Below are positions 11,116 to 21,755 of a stretch of 64,000 bases of DNA, piece after piece (position 1 is the first letter of the stretch; each line of letters starts with the position of its first letter). A program made the position numbers and the translations under genes. Location: positions 6,262,001 to 6,326,000 of the forward strand of contig CP085829.1 of NCBI GenBank assembly GCA_020809705.1, read 5' to 3'. Origin of the DNA: Calonectria ilicicola (taxonomy: Eukaryota; Ascomycota; Sordariomycetes; Hypocreales; Nectriaceae). Under the pieces are notes generated by a model that saw only the letters and a list, made by a program, of their open reading frames with translations, did no database searches and was not told where the DNA came from.

Positions 11116-12033
11116 CTAACCCTCGCGAAACCCCTGAGCCTTCACAGCCGCACAGCGAGCCCGAATTTCGTTTACCTTGTCACCATCAGGCACCTGACCA
11201 GGAGAGGGCCAGTAATTGGTGATTCGGGGACAGGAAGTGTGATTAAGAGTCTCGGCAACCAAAGTCGTTATTTCAGTCATGTCGCTCTTCTCTCCTTTGT
11301 AGGCATTCCCCAATGTGACTTCCGATTCTGTCTGAGGTTGGTATCCAGGAAGGTTTACCCACTCGCAAGGCCGACCCCTCCAGATACAATTTGGGCAACC
11401 GCCTCCCATGAACCCAGCGATAGAAATGCACTCGTGGAAAGGCCAAGAAATGTGATCCCGGGTGGACGAGTATGTCGACGTGAACGATCGAATGCACTGG
11501 GGACATGGAGACGAGTTGGTTAGCCCAAGAAAGGATATGACTAGTGCCTTTTGGTGTACTTTGCGACTTAGGAGTGCTCCTGTGAACCACCCCCTGGGGT
11601 TCCCCATGTCCGCGGGGATGTACACAGGGCGGACTCGAAGTTGGGAAAAGAGTGAGAGACCATTGGAAAGGACACTGTCGGTCGAGAAAATCGCACGCAG
11701 TTGAGCCTCCATTGCCGTCGGCGAGGACTCGTTTTTGAATGTAAGCTCAACGTAAAGCGGGAGGCCAGCCTGACCCAGTGCGGCATATCCGCAGATCCAG
11801 AAATCGAAGGTCTGATAGACCTACCGCTATGGTTAGGCATTTCAAGTACCAAAGACCTGGGAAAGACTCCGTACACGTGAGGAAAAGTAATCGCTCACCG
11901 CGTAATCACCTCGATGATTCCAGTAGGTAGGGGCCCTCGTAACGAAGGAGCCCGCATCGAGCTCATTTTGGCGGACGATGGGACTGACGTCGGGTAGCTC
12001 CTCTCGAGTCTTGTCGGCAAGCAGTTCCGACAT
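11116..12033 (-). CDS. DUF3716-like fungal protein
   Basis: Two exons, 12033-11899 and 11820-11116, with a 78-nt intron (GTGAGC donor, GGTAG acceptor). Both joints are in phase 0, giving 279 residues. The N-terminal part is short and charged (MSELLADKTREELPDV), then YQTFDFWICGYAALGQ. The core is a Cys cluster: PCPQCIRSF, WPFHECISIAGF, GGGCPNCIWRGRPCEW. The order CxxC, PF.xC, CxxC-x-W matches the DUF3716 zinc-cluster-like domain found in many fungal hypothetical proteins. The cysteines could bind zinc. The function of the family is unknown, and nothing here indicates secretion. Confidence 0.75.
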
Positions 12034-14245
12034 GGTGAAAACTGCGCCAATGGAGTGAACCTGGGGCTTTGAAAGAATGCAGCTGCAGAGTAGAGATGAA
12101 AAAGGAAAATGGCGCCAAAATGTTCAGAACAAAGAAACAACCCAAACGATGCATTTGGGCGTGGCTAGTTGTGACGTTGTGCGTGATTCACTGACAAGCA
12201 CTAGCAGGTTACACAAACAAGACACAATTTTCTGACCTTGGCCTAAATTTACTACCAAAATCAAAATGCATATTTGATTAGAAAGATTAGTTGCAATTGC
12301 TGAGCGCCAATAGTTCTTCTAGAAACAACAGACAAGGTAGATGCTAGGTCTGGAAAGATACCATGCTCCAACGCGAAAAATGTTGGGTTTTTGTTGATGC
12401 ACCCAGACCTGCTCTCCAAATACACACCAGGCTGGCATCATACAACCGGCCACTGCACAGCTATACTCTGCCTTTCATTCAATATTCCACACAACTAAAT
12501 TATCGCACAGAGGAGATCAGGGTGGTGCGATAATCCATTGCTTGAATGCAGCTAGGGAAAATTGCCGACTTCCTCTACGGACCTTTCTGGCACCCCAAGT
12601 TGCGTCTGGATTTTTTAAATGCCGCCGATAAAGCCTATGAGTACTGTTGGCTTTGCGACAAAAACGTGGGTTGCACATACAGTTCTCATAGACGGACGCA
12701 TAGATGCAGCTGTTCGCTGGTGACCTACGAGTGTGAAAGAAAACGTTTGAACTGTGTACTGTAGGCAACGCAAATGCTGATATATTGACTGAAGACATGT
12801 CGTACTAATTGGGCCGCGACAGCTGGATTACATTACATTTATGCGTCTGGGACTATCAATTGCAAGACTGGATTTTCTGTTAAAGGCATGATAGGGTTTA
12901 CCATACCACAAGATAAGTCCCTCAAGGACCGCGGCCACTAACTAGCTTTTTCGATCTGCCTAACAGCTACTGGCGCCTACCGCCCTTGGAATTGTGTTTT
13001 TATGAATGCATATCATTTTATCCTGTGGTCTGGACATGGCTTGTTGTGGATGATTATGCTTAGACAAGGCACCCAGTCAACCAACAGTCACATGACGGCT
13101 AAATGGATGAGAATCGCCCATGACCTCGGTTGTATCTAGTAATCCGCCACACCGTCAGTGGCGGCGTGAATATGACAGATCTGCGCCGCCAGACTTGCGC
13201 TAACGTGGAAGAAGGCAAGGTTCGCACTAGCCAAACTCCTCCACTGAACCCATTTAAGACGTGGCCTGTCATCCACCAACAAATACGACCGAATTTCCGT
13301 CCAGTCAATGTCACTGTCGGCGTGTTTGGAATGACTCTGGTCATGTCTCTGCTACATGATTGGAGACATTTAGAACCCACGGTAAGCTAAGCGAGAGCTG
13401 AAAGATCTAAAAATGCCCGAGGATCTAATTAGCCTCTCAATGCTGCGTGGAGTGATTGAGACTGAGATGGCCGAGATAGCCAGTATGGCCAATGCTTGCT
13501 TGATTGATTGTACACACCCGGTTCTGCAGGCCAACTAAACCATGCTACCACTACTATTCTCGCCTGTTCAACCCTTTCACACTAGTAAATTCGAACTCGG
13601 CGTCATTACGAACATATCAAGTTCCTGTCTTTCTTTTCTTCAATCCTTCTGAATTCTACAGTACCAAGCCATCTCAGCAATTTACGAAACGAAGTACTTG
13701 TGGGTAGGTTTCTTAATGGAGGAAAAGTCGTGCCTGGAACAGCCGTTGTACCGTGGACGAATTGTAGGTCATATTCTGCGTTTTGAGGTCAGAAAATGGA
13801 ATGCCAGCTACCAGGTCCTCGGTTTCCGTATGCAGGGTTATCTTTTGTGGCTGAGCGATCATTCCCAATTTCATTCAGTCAATTATGATCTGCATGCGTA
13901 ACATGAAACTTCCCGGAACGGTGGCCTCCAGTTTGACCTGCGCTTTTAAAACCAACGGCGTCAGTTGCAAGACAAGAGGCTTGGTGCTAAGATAATCGTG
14001 AATATCTGGTAAGAGAGCTGAGGCAGACACACTGGCTACCAACGCCACGGGATGATGAATTCACCAATTTATAACCAGCCAAGAGAAAGAACAGTAATTG
14101 CATATATCAAGTCCAGTTATAGCCCTCACGAATTTAAGCCCACTTATTTTTATTGCACATATTTGAGCATACCACAAGTAACGGCGTTGCTACTGTCTAT
14201 TTCTTCCCCTTATTACTAAGAATCCTGGGATCTCTGGAACTAATA
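12034..14245. other. Gene-poor region with part of a degenerate duplication
   Basis: 2.2 kb without a supported gene. ORFs at 12517-12798 and 13130-13390 show no family signature. From about 13800 to 14050 lies one copy of a diverged segment whose second copy is at about 14860-15095. Confidence 0.5.
13801..14050 (+). repeat. Degenerate direct repeat, copy A
   Basis: Resembles 14864-15095 in order and spacing: AATG(C/T)CAGCTAC, GAGCGAT, TCAATTA, ATGCAA/GCATGC, GCAAGACAAGAGGCTTG, CTAAGATA and CAACGCCAC occur in both. Similarity judged by eye, roughly two thirds. It lies upstream of the decayed CBM14 copy, as copy B lies upstream of the intact gene. Confidence 0.6.
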
Positions 14246-14379
14246 ATGTTTCGCTCTACCATCATTACGCTATACCTGGCTACGAATGGAACGATAATCT
14301 AAAGTCATGTGATTGGCCGGAGTATTCCACATGCAGCAAGCCAGCAGAAGGAAAGCAACCAGAGCAGCCGGAACAATAA
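14246..14379 (+). pseudogene. Internally deleted copy of the CBM14 chitin-binding gene
   Basis: The start ATGTTTCGCTC and the next residues (MFRSTIITLYL) match the start of the intact gene at 15692 (MFRSALVVTLYL). Immediately afterwards a different frame reads YEWNDNLKSCDWPEYSTC and ends at a stop at 14379; this matches the end of the same protein (LEFNENNRVCDW...C). The signal-peptide end and most of the chitin-binding domain are missing and the two parts are out of frame, so no protein can be made. The tail has an extra PEQPEQ extension. Clear relic of a duplication. Confidence 0.8.
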
Positions 14380-15691
14380 GAGTAGTCACTTATTCCTGCT
14401 TTCTACAAAGGTAAGCTGACTTCTTTTTGCAATAGTTGTTGAATATAATCACAATCAACAAAATGGTTACAATCAGCAGTTGCAGTCTAGATTTGGGTGT
14501 CGTTTGTGAGCGTGGGGGGCGATATTTGACACTGAAGTTTTGTCTAACTGTTTATTGTGTAAGGAGGTAAATAACTAGCGTTTAGACAATGCTAGGGTGG
14601 AGCCTTATTACGGCTACATCACTAGGACACTTGTGCACAGAACGTCATTATACCGTATAACTGTTTGTGAAAGTGGATCTCATTACTCTTTACGGTGATG
14701 CTAGATCCAATGTTATCACTCACCTCTGACTGACCTGGATATCTGTTCTGAGTCTGCGCAATCGAAGATAATGTTGATAACACGCCTAGCTTGCTAGAAA
14801 AGGCGTGTTCCTGTACCACCAACTTATTTTCAAATCCAAGACCACATCGAAGATCACGCAGCGCAAATGTCAGCTACTTGGCTTTTAATTCTACTGTGCA
14901 GGATTGTGCACAAGTTTGGCAGCAGAGCGATTGGGTTCCAATGTCTCGGTTCAATTACAAATGGCCCGCCGAATAAGTATCTACATGCAAGCATCTAACG
15001 TGATGAATCAGGGATCTGCAAGACAAGAGGCTTGCTACTAAGATACTCCTAACGGGGCTCGAGAGACACACGGCTGGCTAGCTTCAACGCCACTTTCGCG
15101 GCGGGGAAGGGAACCACACAAAAACACCACAACACCCACGGCCGTCCCTGAAGGTGCGGTATTTTGGAAGATTAATAGGTTTTGGCAAGGCAAAATGATT
15201 GTAAAGCCTCTAATTATAAGTTTTATTATAAAAAAAGAATGTAATATTGATAGTTTTTAATAAAAATACAATCCTTAATAATTATAAACTTAGTAGAATA
15301 TATCCTTTAAAAATAAAACCTCACAAAGATAAAACTTAAGATAGTTAGGTTGGTGTGTTATGCCTTATAGAGACTGGAAAAATGAAAGAATGGGCCAAAG
15401 GTGCTTGATTCCTCTATCAACTTGAAGGTAGGCCTTTCTTTTATAGACCAAATCCCTCGCCTCGTGACTAAGATCCACCAACCTACCCTATGCCACCGCG
15501 AAACCACTAGGGTGGATTCTCTAATTCACCGCTGGCAGGTGGTTGGGCATTGATTGTGTAAAACCAGCAGAAATCCCATCCAGTTCCAATTCCCTCACCA
15601 ACAACACGCACATTTGCATCTAAGGTGATCGCAAGAACTATCCGCATCCACCTGACCATTTTTCCCTTTAACGAAATCTTCACCCACGAAA
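14380..15691. other. Intergenic region with repeat copy B and an AT-rich insert
   Basis: Holds the second copy of the degenerate repeat (14864-15095) and a very AT-rich stretch (about 15175-15345) that has no counterpart between copy A and the decayed gene, so it looks inserted. Then comes the promoter and leader of the CBM14 gene. Confidence 0.55.
14864..15095 (+). repeat. Degenerate direct repeat, copy B
   Basis: Partner of 13801-14050. A possible frame runs through both (ending SRFNYKWPAE here and SVNYDLHA in copy A), so the repeat may be the remains of the 3' end of an older gene duplicated together with the chitin-binding gene. Confidence 0.6.
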
Positions 15692-15985
15692 ATGTTTCGC
15701 TCAGCTCTCGTTGTCACCTTATATCTCTCTGCTTGTGCTATTGCGCTCCCAACAACTCAGCAACCTCGAGCTGACGAGTTTGTGTGCCCACAGGGAGACA
15801 ATTGCCTCACCACCAGTTGTTCATACAATGATCCTAAAAGTTGTACCCATTTTTATACCTGCTTCCCTCCATTACGAGGAGGACATGCCAAGGCAACGCG
15901 CCATGAATGTCCTGCGGGTTTGGAATTCAATGAGAATAACAGAGTCTGTGACTGGATTCCTTCGCCCACATGCAAAAGGGCATAG
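15692..15985 (+). CDS. Secreted CBM14 (peritrophin-A type) chitin-binding protein, Avr4-like
   Basis: A single exon of 97 residues. Residues 1-19 form a clear signal peptide (MFRSALVVTLYLSACAIAL, cleavage near ALP). The mature part is one small domain with eight cysteines: FVC, DNC, TSC, KSC, YTC, HEC, RVC, PTC. It has the CBM14 hallmarks: aromatic HFYTC in the middle and CPAGLEFNENNRVCDW before the last Cys. CBM14 binds chitin; secreted single-domain fungal members such as Avr4 coat hyphae against plant chitinases. That role is inference here. The duplicated broken copy 1.4 kb upstream indicates local gene turnover, often seen with effectors. Confidence 0.85.
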   Translation: MFRSALVVTLYLSACAIALPTTQQPRADEFVCPQGDNCLTTSCSYNDPKSCTHFYTCFPPLRGGHAKATRHECPAGLEFNENNRVCDWIPSPTCKRA

Positions 15986-16645
15986 TAGTTGATATGTCAC
16001 CAGCTCATAAGGTGAGTTCCTATTTTATGCGTGCAAAATACTATGGCTTCCTAAACTCACTATCTCTGACTAGTGACCCAATTCAATCCTTAACTCCGAG
16101 TTGAGATGCGATACTGATTTAAAAAATGACGTTTCATGCGGAGGTGCATTAATCCCTATTCATGAGTTTAGCCAGCCGGGGAGGAACAAAGCCAGAGATA
16201 CGTGTGCACGTATGGGTCTGATGCATTGCTATAGAATTATTTATAAACTAAATAAAACCCTAGTAATTATTGAAATATGGGACTGTTTGAAATAATGTTT
16301 GCTTTTTAATGCCGTAAAATGGCGATCATGCCACCATTGCGGATTTTTCATGTGGGGAGCCTTGAATACATCCACCTTTAGATATAAATCATGACTGGAA
16401 ACGATTGTACCATGAGTCATTAGTAGCCTAGCGATGCAAGAATGTAATTCGGTGGGACTTTATAACGCTCGAAGCTAGTCCGTAGAAGCTAGTCCATCCT
16501 CAGTTTCCTTCAGACACTGTCAGATCTCAGTCACAAAGGCCAAGCAGCTTCATGCTGCGGCTGATTTCAATAGGCAATACATGAATTGTGAGTCAAGAGG
16601 CTTTCCTTGACATGAAGATTGCACATAAATTCCATATTGTTTATG
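15986..16645. other. Intergenic region
   Basis: 660 bp between the convergent CBM14 and RBR genes; no gene seen. Confidence 0.6.
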
Positions 16646-18008
16646 TTACAGACGATTGTACCGACATCGTCTACATGCCAGTATCCGACATTGTTTACAC
16701 TCGTAAAGATACAGAGGGAGGAAATCATGACACTCTTCGCAACGTCCACCACCAGTCGACCTCCAGGATCCGTGCGTACACTCATGATTCTGCATCAAAT
16801 GACGTCTTTGGTTCTGTACCGGGCGCTCCCTTATCCTCGCATCAACCAGGGGCCTTCTGTCAACAATAGCAGCTGCCCTCGCGTAAAGTCGGGGCTCATC
16901 CCATTGTTCGCATTTGCATGTTTTCCAGCGTTTTCCGCAGGTGTAACAAAATTGAGCACGGCAAATGCAAGCTATACTATACTTAGCAGTGATTCATAGA
17001 AGAGGTTAAGGAATATATACTTATGTGGTTGCATCCAAAGTTCAACTCAACAACTCTGTGACAATTTTTGCACTGCTGCCATCCATTTTCTTTTGCGATG
17101 CGTAGGACCTGTTGGACTCCAGTGTCTTCTGGACAGACACCGCTGTGTGAACATCCTTTGCAAATGGTGCAGGTTTTTGCAGAGCATTTCACACAAGTCC
17201 CTACCTCGCTCTTGATGAATTGCACAGGTATGAAAGTAGAGCAGCCTGGCATGTAGCAATACACTCTGTTAGGGGTTTCAAATTCGATCTTCTTAGCGAG
17301 AAATTCCCCGAACAACTTTGCCGAGAGAAATGGTCGATTGGCTTCGACAGGAATCACCTTGTTGCAGCATCTTGGAGGATACAAAGATTCATCGCTGATG
17401 CACGCCTTGAGCAAGCTTTCAAGACAATCCCGGCAGTATTCATGGGTGCAAGGACATCGAATGACATCAAAGAAGTTGTACTTGTCGCCGCAGCTCACAC
17501 ATTCCACTCGAGGTCGTGACAGCTTGGGATTTGGACGAGACGCGGCCCATGAAGACGACTCGGGCTGACAGGCCAAGTTCTCATCATCGCCATGAACATA
17601 CAAGGCTCCTAATTTGTCCAATATCTCGTCATCAAGCTCGGAATCATCTTTCTTGGGAGGTTCGACTTTGGATCTTGATCCATCTGCTGGCGTATGGGAT
17701 TTGGAACCTAGCTTAATAGCCATTTCTCGATCTTTAACCGCTTGCTTTTCTAGTTTTCTTTCCTGCATAATGACATCTCGGTCAGTGATGACTGCGTGAG
17801 CAATGCTTTGACACATGGCTCTATCCGATAGAATCAACTCCATCGACCTTAGTTCAGATTTGTAAGACGACATGGCGACATCGCGGTCTGATATTTCTCC
17901 ATCGCGATTTTTTCCCTTTGATGAGTGCGTTAAAGATTCTAAATCTTCGAGCTGTAGTTTTATAATCAACCTCAAGGAGGGATCATCAAGACCCAGAAGG
18001 TTATTCAT
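16646..18008 (-). CDS. RBR-type E3 ubiquitin ligase
   Basis: Two exons, 18008-17021 and 16971-16646, intron GTATAT...TATAG; the joint restores GCNHITCICRAQFCYTCG and gives 437 residues. The N-terminal part is charged and probably helical. RING1 follows (CVSCGDKYNFFDVIRCPC, HEYCRDCL), then an in-between-RING region (CYMPGCSTF, CVKCSAKTCTICKG, HSGVC). RING2 is CKNCHRVVELNFGCNHITC, where the Cys of GCNH is the expected catalytic thioester Cys. Exon 2 ends with RAAAIVDR and a second Cys/His set (HECTH, CEECHDFL, CKQC, CRRCRYNRL), the usual tail of this fungal subfamily. It should accept ubiquitin from an E2 and pass it to substrate proteins. Confidence 0.92.
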
Positions 18009-19115
18009 GACAAACGAGTAGAATGATAAGTGATCAAATCCGTCCGATTGTAGTTTAATGTGAGATGTTTCTGTATAAATATGTACAGCTTCTTATCTTC
18101 CCCTGCGATACGGAGATAATTCTATGGTAGGCCTCCTGCGTTTCCGGGAGGTTAGTCCGATCCGGCCCAAAGAGGGGTTACGACTTGTATCGTAGAGGTA
18201 TAATTCAATTAGGTCAACAAATCTAATGGGAACGATGAATTTTTATTTGAATTTTCCTTATTGAAAAATACAAAATCGTTTTCAAAGAGACATATCCATC
18301 ACACATAGCGAATTTCATCATTCTAGTTAATTTTGCTACCACGACCTTGAGCATCGTTGATTCCCAGTTTTTTCACTGTACTGACGTCACGTGCATTCCG
18401 AAAATTTACCACAACCTCTACCTCCCATTGCAGTCATTTGCGTTGTGAGATGCACTAGAGACATTGGTTTCACCCATTAGAATCTTTACAAACCATTCCC
18501 GACCATCTTGACGATTTGCTTTTCAGAGAAAGTCACAAGAATTATTGAGGAAATATTAGGAAGCAATTGCAATCACCCAATGAAAAATGTGAGTGATGGG
18601 TGGGTGTGATACGGGTTTCTGATCCAAATTCTGGAGCCTAACAAAAGGTTCAGCCGATACGCCAACAGTGATTAATCACCTAGATTCGCCACTAACTTCA
18701 GTAAAAAACAGATTGAAGCAGTCTTTAGCTTTCTTTATATCCTTTTTTTTTAATATACTTATTATATATTTGCCTCTTAAGTATAAAGATGTTTCGAAGT
18801 ATTTCGAGATGTTGTTTGCACCGTGTGTTATATTTACCCTGGAGCCCAAAAAAGGCGTGAGCGTTTTCCCGACAGTCATCAAGGATCCTTGTGCAGACCC
18901 ATCGCTACCTAATAATTGGAAACTCCAGTTATTCTACCTTCCTTCAGACGGTTCGCAGACGTTCCCACAGCATCCGCAGTTTTGAGGATGGTTTTGGAGG
19001 TGCGGGCATCGGTTTTCGCAGCGGTCCTTGTCGCACACGCATGATCACTAATTTTTATATTATTCTCTATTTACTTTTTCCTACCATTTATTGACTGTCA
19101 AATAGGGAAGTAATC

Positions 19116-19188
19116 AATAAATAAAATATAAATAAAGAAGAATTAAATAAATTAAATATAATTATTCTTTATTTATATTTTATTTATT
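19116..19188. repeat. Perfect AT-rich inverted repeat (24-bp arms)
   Basis: Arm 19116-19139 is exactly the reverse complement of 19165-19188, with a 25-nt AT-rich centre. It contains no G/C in the arms except one base. Could form a cruciform, or be the core of a worn-down MITE. Confidence 0.9.
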
Positions 19189-20088
19189 TTTAATATCGGG
19201 TATCTCGACGTAGCCGGTGTTGAAATTGGGTCTTCAACGATGTATGAAGGAAAGTCAATCTTTCGGCTTGAGATTAGATCTGGACCATACGACATCAAAT
19301 TGAACGAGGGTCATGCAAGTAGAACCAAGCAATGGTTTAATGTGGACGACAGTTAGATTTGAAGCACATGTATACTTCCCGTAACACTGGAATTTTCAGC
19401 CATTTCTGTTCATAGAGTGGGGTCATTGTGATGGAGGAGAGGATTAGAATTCAGTATCCGGTATTAGCTGGTTTTGGGGTTGGGCAAGGTTTGGTGCATT
19501 CTAAATACAACAGTCATATTCTAGACCATGTCACGTTTCATTGATAGCAATTATTGATCTTATCATCTAACTTTATGCAATATCCTGACAGCTAATAAAT
19601 TGCAGCATGCAGTTACTTTGTTTTGGCTTCAAGTAACGTTGTTCCATGTACCTGAGGTGCGACCAAGGGATTCCACTGAATAAGACACCGCCAAGATCCC
19701 AATCTGGTGCTTACGCTAGGCAGGAGCGAATGATGAATCACTTGTACTGACATTTTGGGTAAGGAAAGCGAAATATACGAGGTAACGAATAACTTTAGTC
19801 ATCTCCCCACCTGCATCGACCTTTAACCGAGTTCCCGTTTCGTATCGAGCTGAGAAGGGCGCGCAAGTGACTGTGCGACACGTCCGATTCGCGCAAGTAC
19901 AAAGTTCTGGCATGATCAATACGATATTTTCAAAAGTCCTTTCCTATTTAGTGAATCTTGTGACTCGGACTCTTCCTGAAGGGCGGCATGGAATTCTGGC
20001 TCGTTCATGTTACGTCATTGTTTTAACATGGCGGACTCAAAATTGTCGATCTGTTCAGCCGCACCATAATTCTGATTTCGAGATGGCT

Positions 20089-20096
20089 ATTTAAAC
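20089..20096 (+). promoter_or_regulatory. TATA-like element
   Basis: TATTTAAA lies 128 bp before the ATG of the secreted protein gene, leaving room for a leader of about 100 nt, which is CA/TTC-rich as in fungal leaders. Confidence 0.5.
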
Positions 20097-20223
20097 CTCT
20101 GGACATCCTCTCATGGCAGCACGGTTTGCAGGCTAAGCAATTCAAACATTCAATTCTTTACTAAGACATTCGCTTTCATTCATTCAAAGAATATTTGAAA
20201 CCAATTACGATTTCAAACCGACA

Positions 20224-20595
20224 ATGAAATTCTCTGTTCTACTTCTAGCTGGAATGAGCTTGGCTGGAGCTCAAGACTGCAAGAAAGTCCAGTGTCCCGA
20301 AAAGTATGGCACTTGCAATGACTGTGTCATAGTCTCAGGCGAAATAAAGGCGCTTACCCGCAAGGTGTGCGGCGAATACACCCAAGAGAAGTGCAACCAA
20401 ATTTACAATGGCCCCAATGGGTTATGCGGTGATGGATGCAACACTTGTACTTGTACATCGGCCGGACTGGCCTCGACTTTGATTGGATGCAGTAGTTATG
20501 ACTACCAAATCTGTCTGCAAAATCATCCAAGCTCCTGGGAGTGTCGAGGCAGCACATGCGAGTGCAGTCCATGCGGCATCGCCTTCTCGTATTAG
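20224..20595 (+). CDS. Small secreted cysteine-rich protein
   Basis: A single exon of 123 residues. Residues 1-16 are a signal peptide (MKFSVLLLAGMSLAGA, cleavage before QDC). The mature protein of about 107 residues holds 16 cysteines, many in CxxC or CxC form (CNDC, CGDGCNTCTC, CECSPC), so up to eight disulfides are possible. Size, secretion signal and Cys content fit the usual definition of a candidate effector or other apoplastic protein. I recognise no named family. A TATA-like site and a leader-like upstream sequence support it as expressed. Confidence 0.75.
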   Translation: MKFSVLLLAGMSLAGAQDCKKVQCPEKYGTCNDCVIVSGEIKALTRKVCGEYTQEKCNQIYNGPNGLCGDGCNTCTCTSAGLASTLIGCSSYDYQICLQNHPSSWECRGSTCECSPCGIAFSY

Positions 20596-21755
20596 GAGGG
20601 TTTGACCAGTTTTCTAGTTCGAAATACCTGCCGATGTCGAAGTTTGAGCATTGCCAATATTTTCTCAAACTTAGTATCGGGAAAGGTATAGAATATAGAT
20701 AATTGGCCTGCCTGTTGGATAGTTTTGAGAATAATGAGGGGAATCCTGTGGCGAAATTCGCGGCTGTCATCATGGCTTTCACTCAAATAGCAACTGCTGG
20801 CATTAATCCTAAGTTGTAAACAAGTAGATATATCTTAGACGTTCCAATGTATCGCGTTTCATCTGATGCCATCCCGCAGTGGCTTTCTTGCTGCCCTCGA
20901 AGTATCATGTGAATATTTTGCAACGAGTCAGGCATCAGTTCTAGGGCGTCATCTGACTAATTTCCTGGTATCGTGCACACTTACTTTCAACTACTCGGTG
21001 GATGAAAAATAAATGGCCTGATTAAATTCATTTTCGGTGGGTCTCGAATTGGACTTTCGTCACTTATAACATGATGCTCTTATATGGATGTTGGCCAAGG
21101 TGATTGCAATCAGCCTTAAAAGATGGGGGCTGCCCGACTACCCGGCCGCCCCGACATGCCATGGATGCACTGCCAGACAATGCTACGGTAGGGTTGTGGG
21201 ATCTGTCGGACCATAGATTCTAGGCCTTGTGTTCCGCTAGTCGGCCAACAAAGCCGAATCTTATAGCATAAGCTCGACTCTACTGGCCAATGTGAAAGAG
21301 CTGGCGACATATCTACTATTCCATTTTTAGATCTATCTGCCGCTTACGAAAATAAGCCGTGGACTCCGACTGGTCTTGCTTGTGCTCATTTGTTGCCAAG
21401 CATGCAGCTCTGCGAGCACAGCCGCCACAATATCTCCGCCGCAGCTTCTGTGCGACCGGGCCACTACCGATCATAGGCTCTTGTTTGAGAGCCGCAGCCC
21501 TAGGCTGCTGATGAAATTCATAGCACGTCTAATAGGATATTGTTCGGTCAGCCACGGTGGATTCAGGTCGCAAATTGCACAAAGCTGAGGTGGCGCAGCC
21601 GCAAGAAAGGCTTGCCGCCATCTAAATGTAGAAATTGTGGCATTTTTCCTCCATAAGAAGCAGCCAAACGGCTCTTATTCTTTGGGCTTTTACCATAGAT
21701 ATCAACATTCCTTGAATAATTCCTTCTATACTGCATCCTTTTTCCTTTTGTTAGA
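20596..21755. other. Intergenic region with a GC-richer island
   Basis: 1.16 kb. From about 21115 to 21630 the base composition rises and the ends look weakly inverted (AGATGGGGGCTGCC at 21120, and GGCTTGCCGCCATCT near 21620), possibly a worn mobile element. No gene seen. Confidence 0.4.

Larger units (their letters stand above)
18009..20223. other. Gene-poor region with an AT-rich hairpin
   Basis: 2.2 kb; no supported gene. Contents seen: RBR promoter side, an AT-rich palindrome at 19116-19188, and the promoter of the 16-Cys protein gene with a TATA-like site at 20089. Confidence 0.55.

Noticed and set aside
13099..13390. Overlapping ORFs on both strands
   Set aside because: Mutual shadows with no recognisable protein family.
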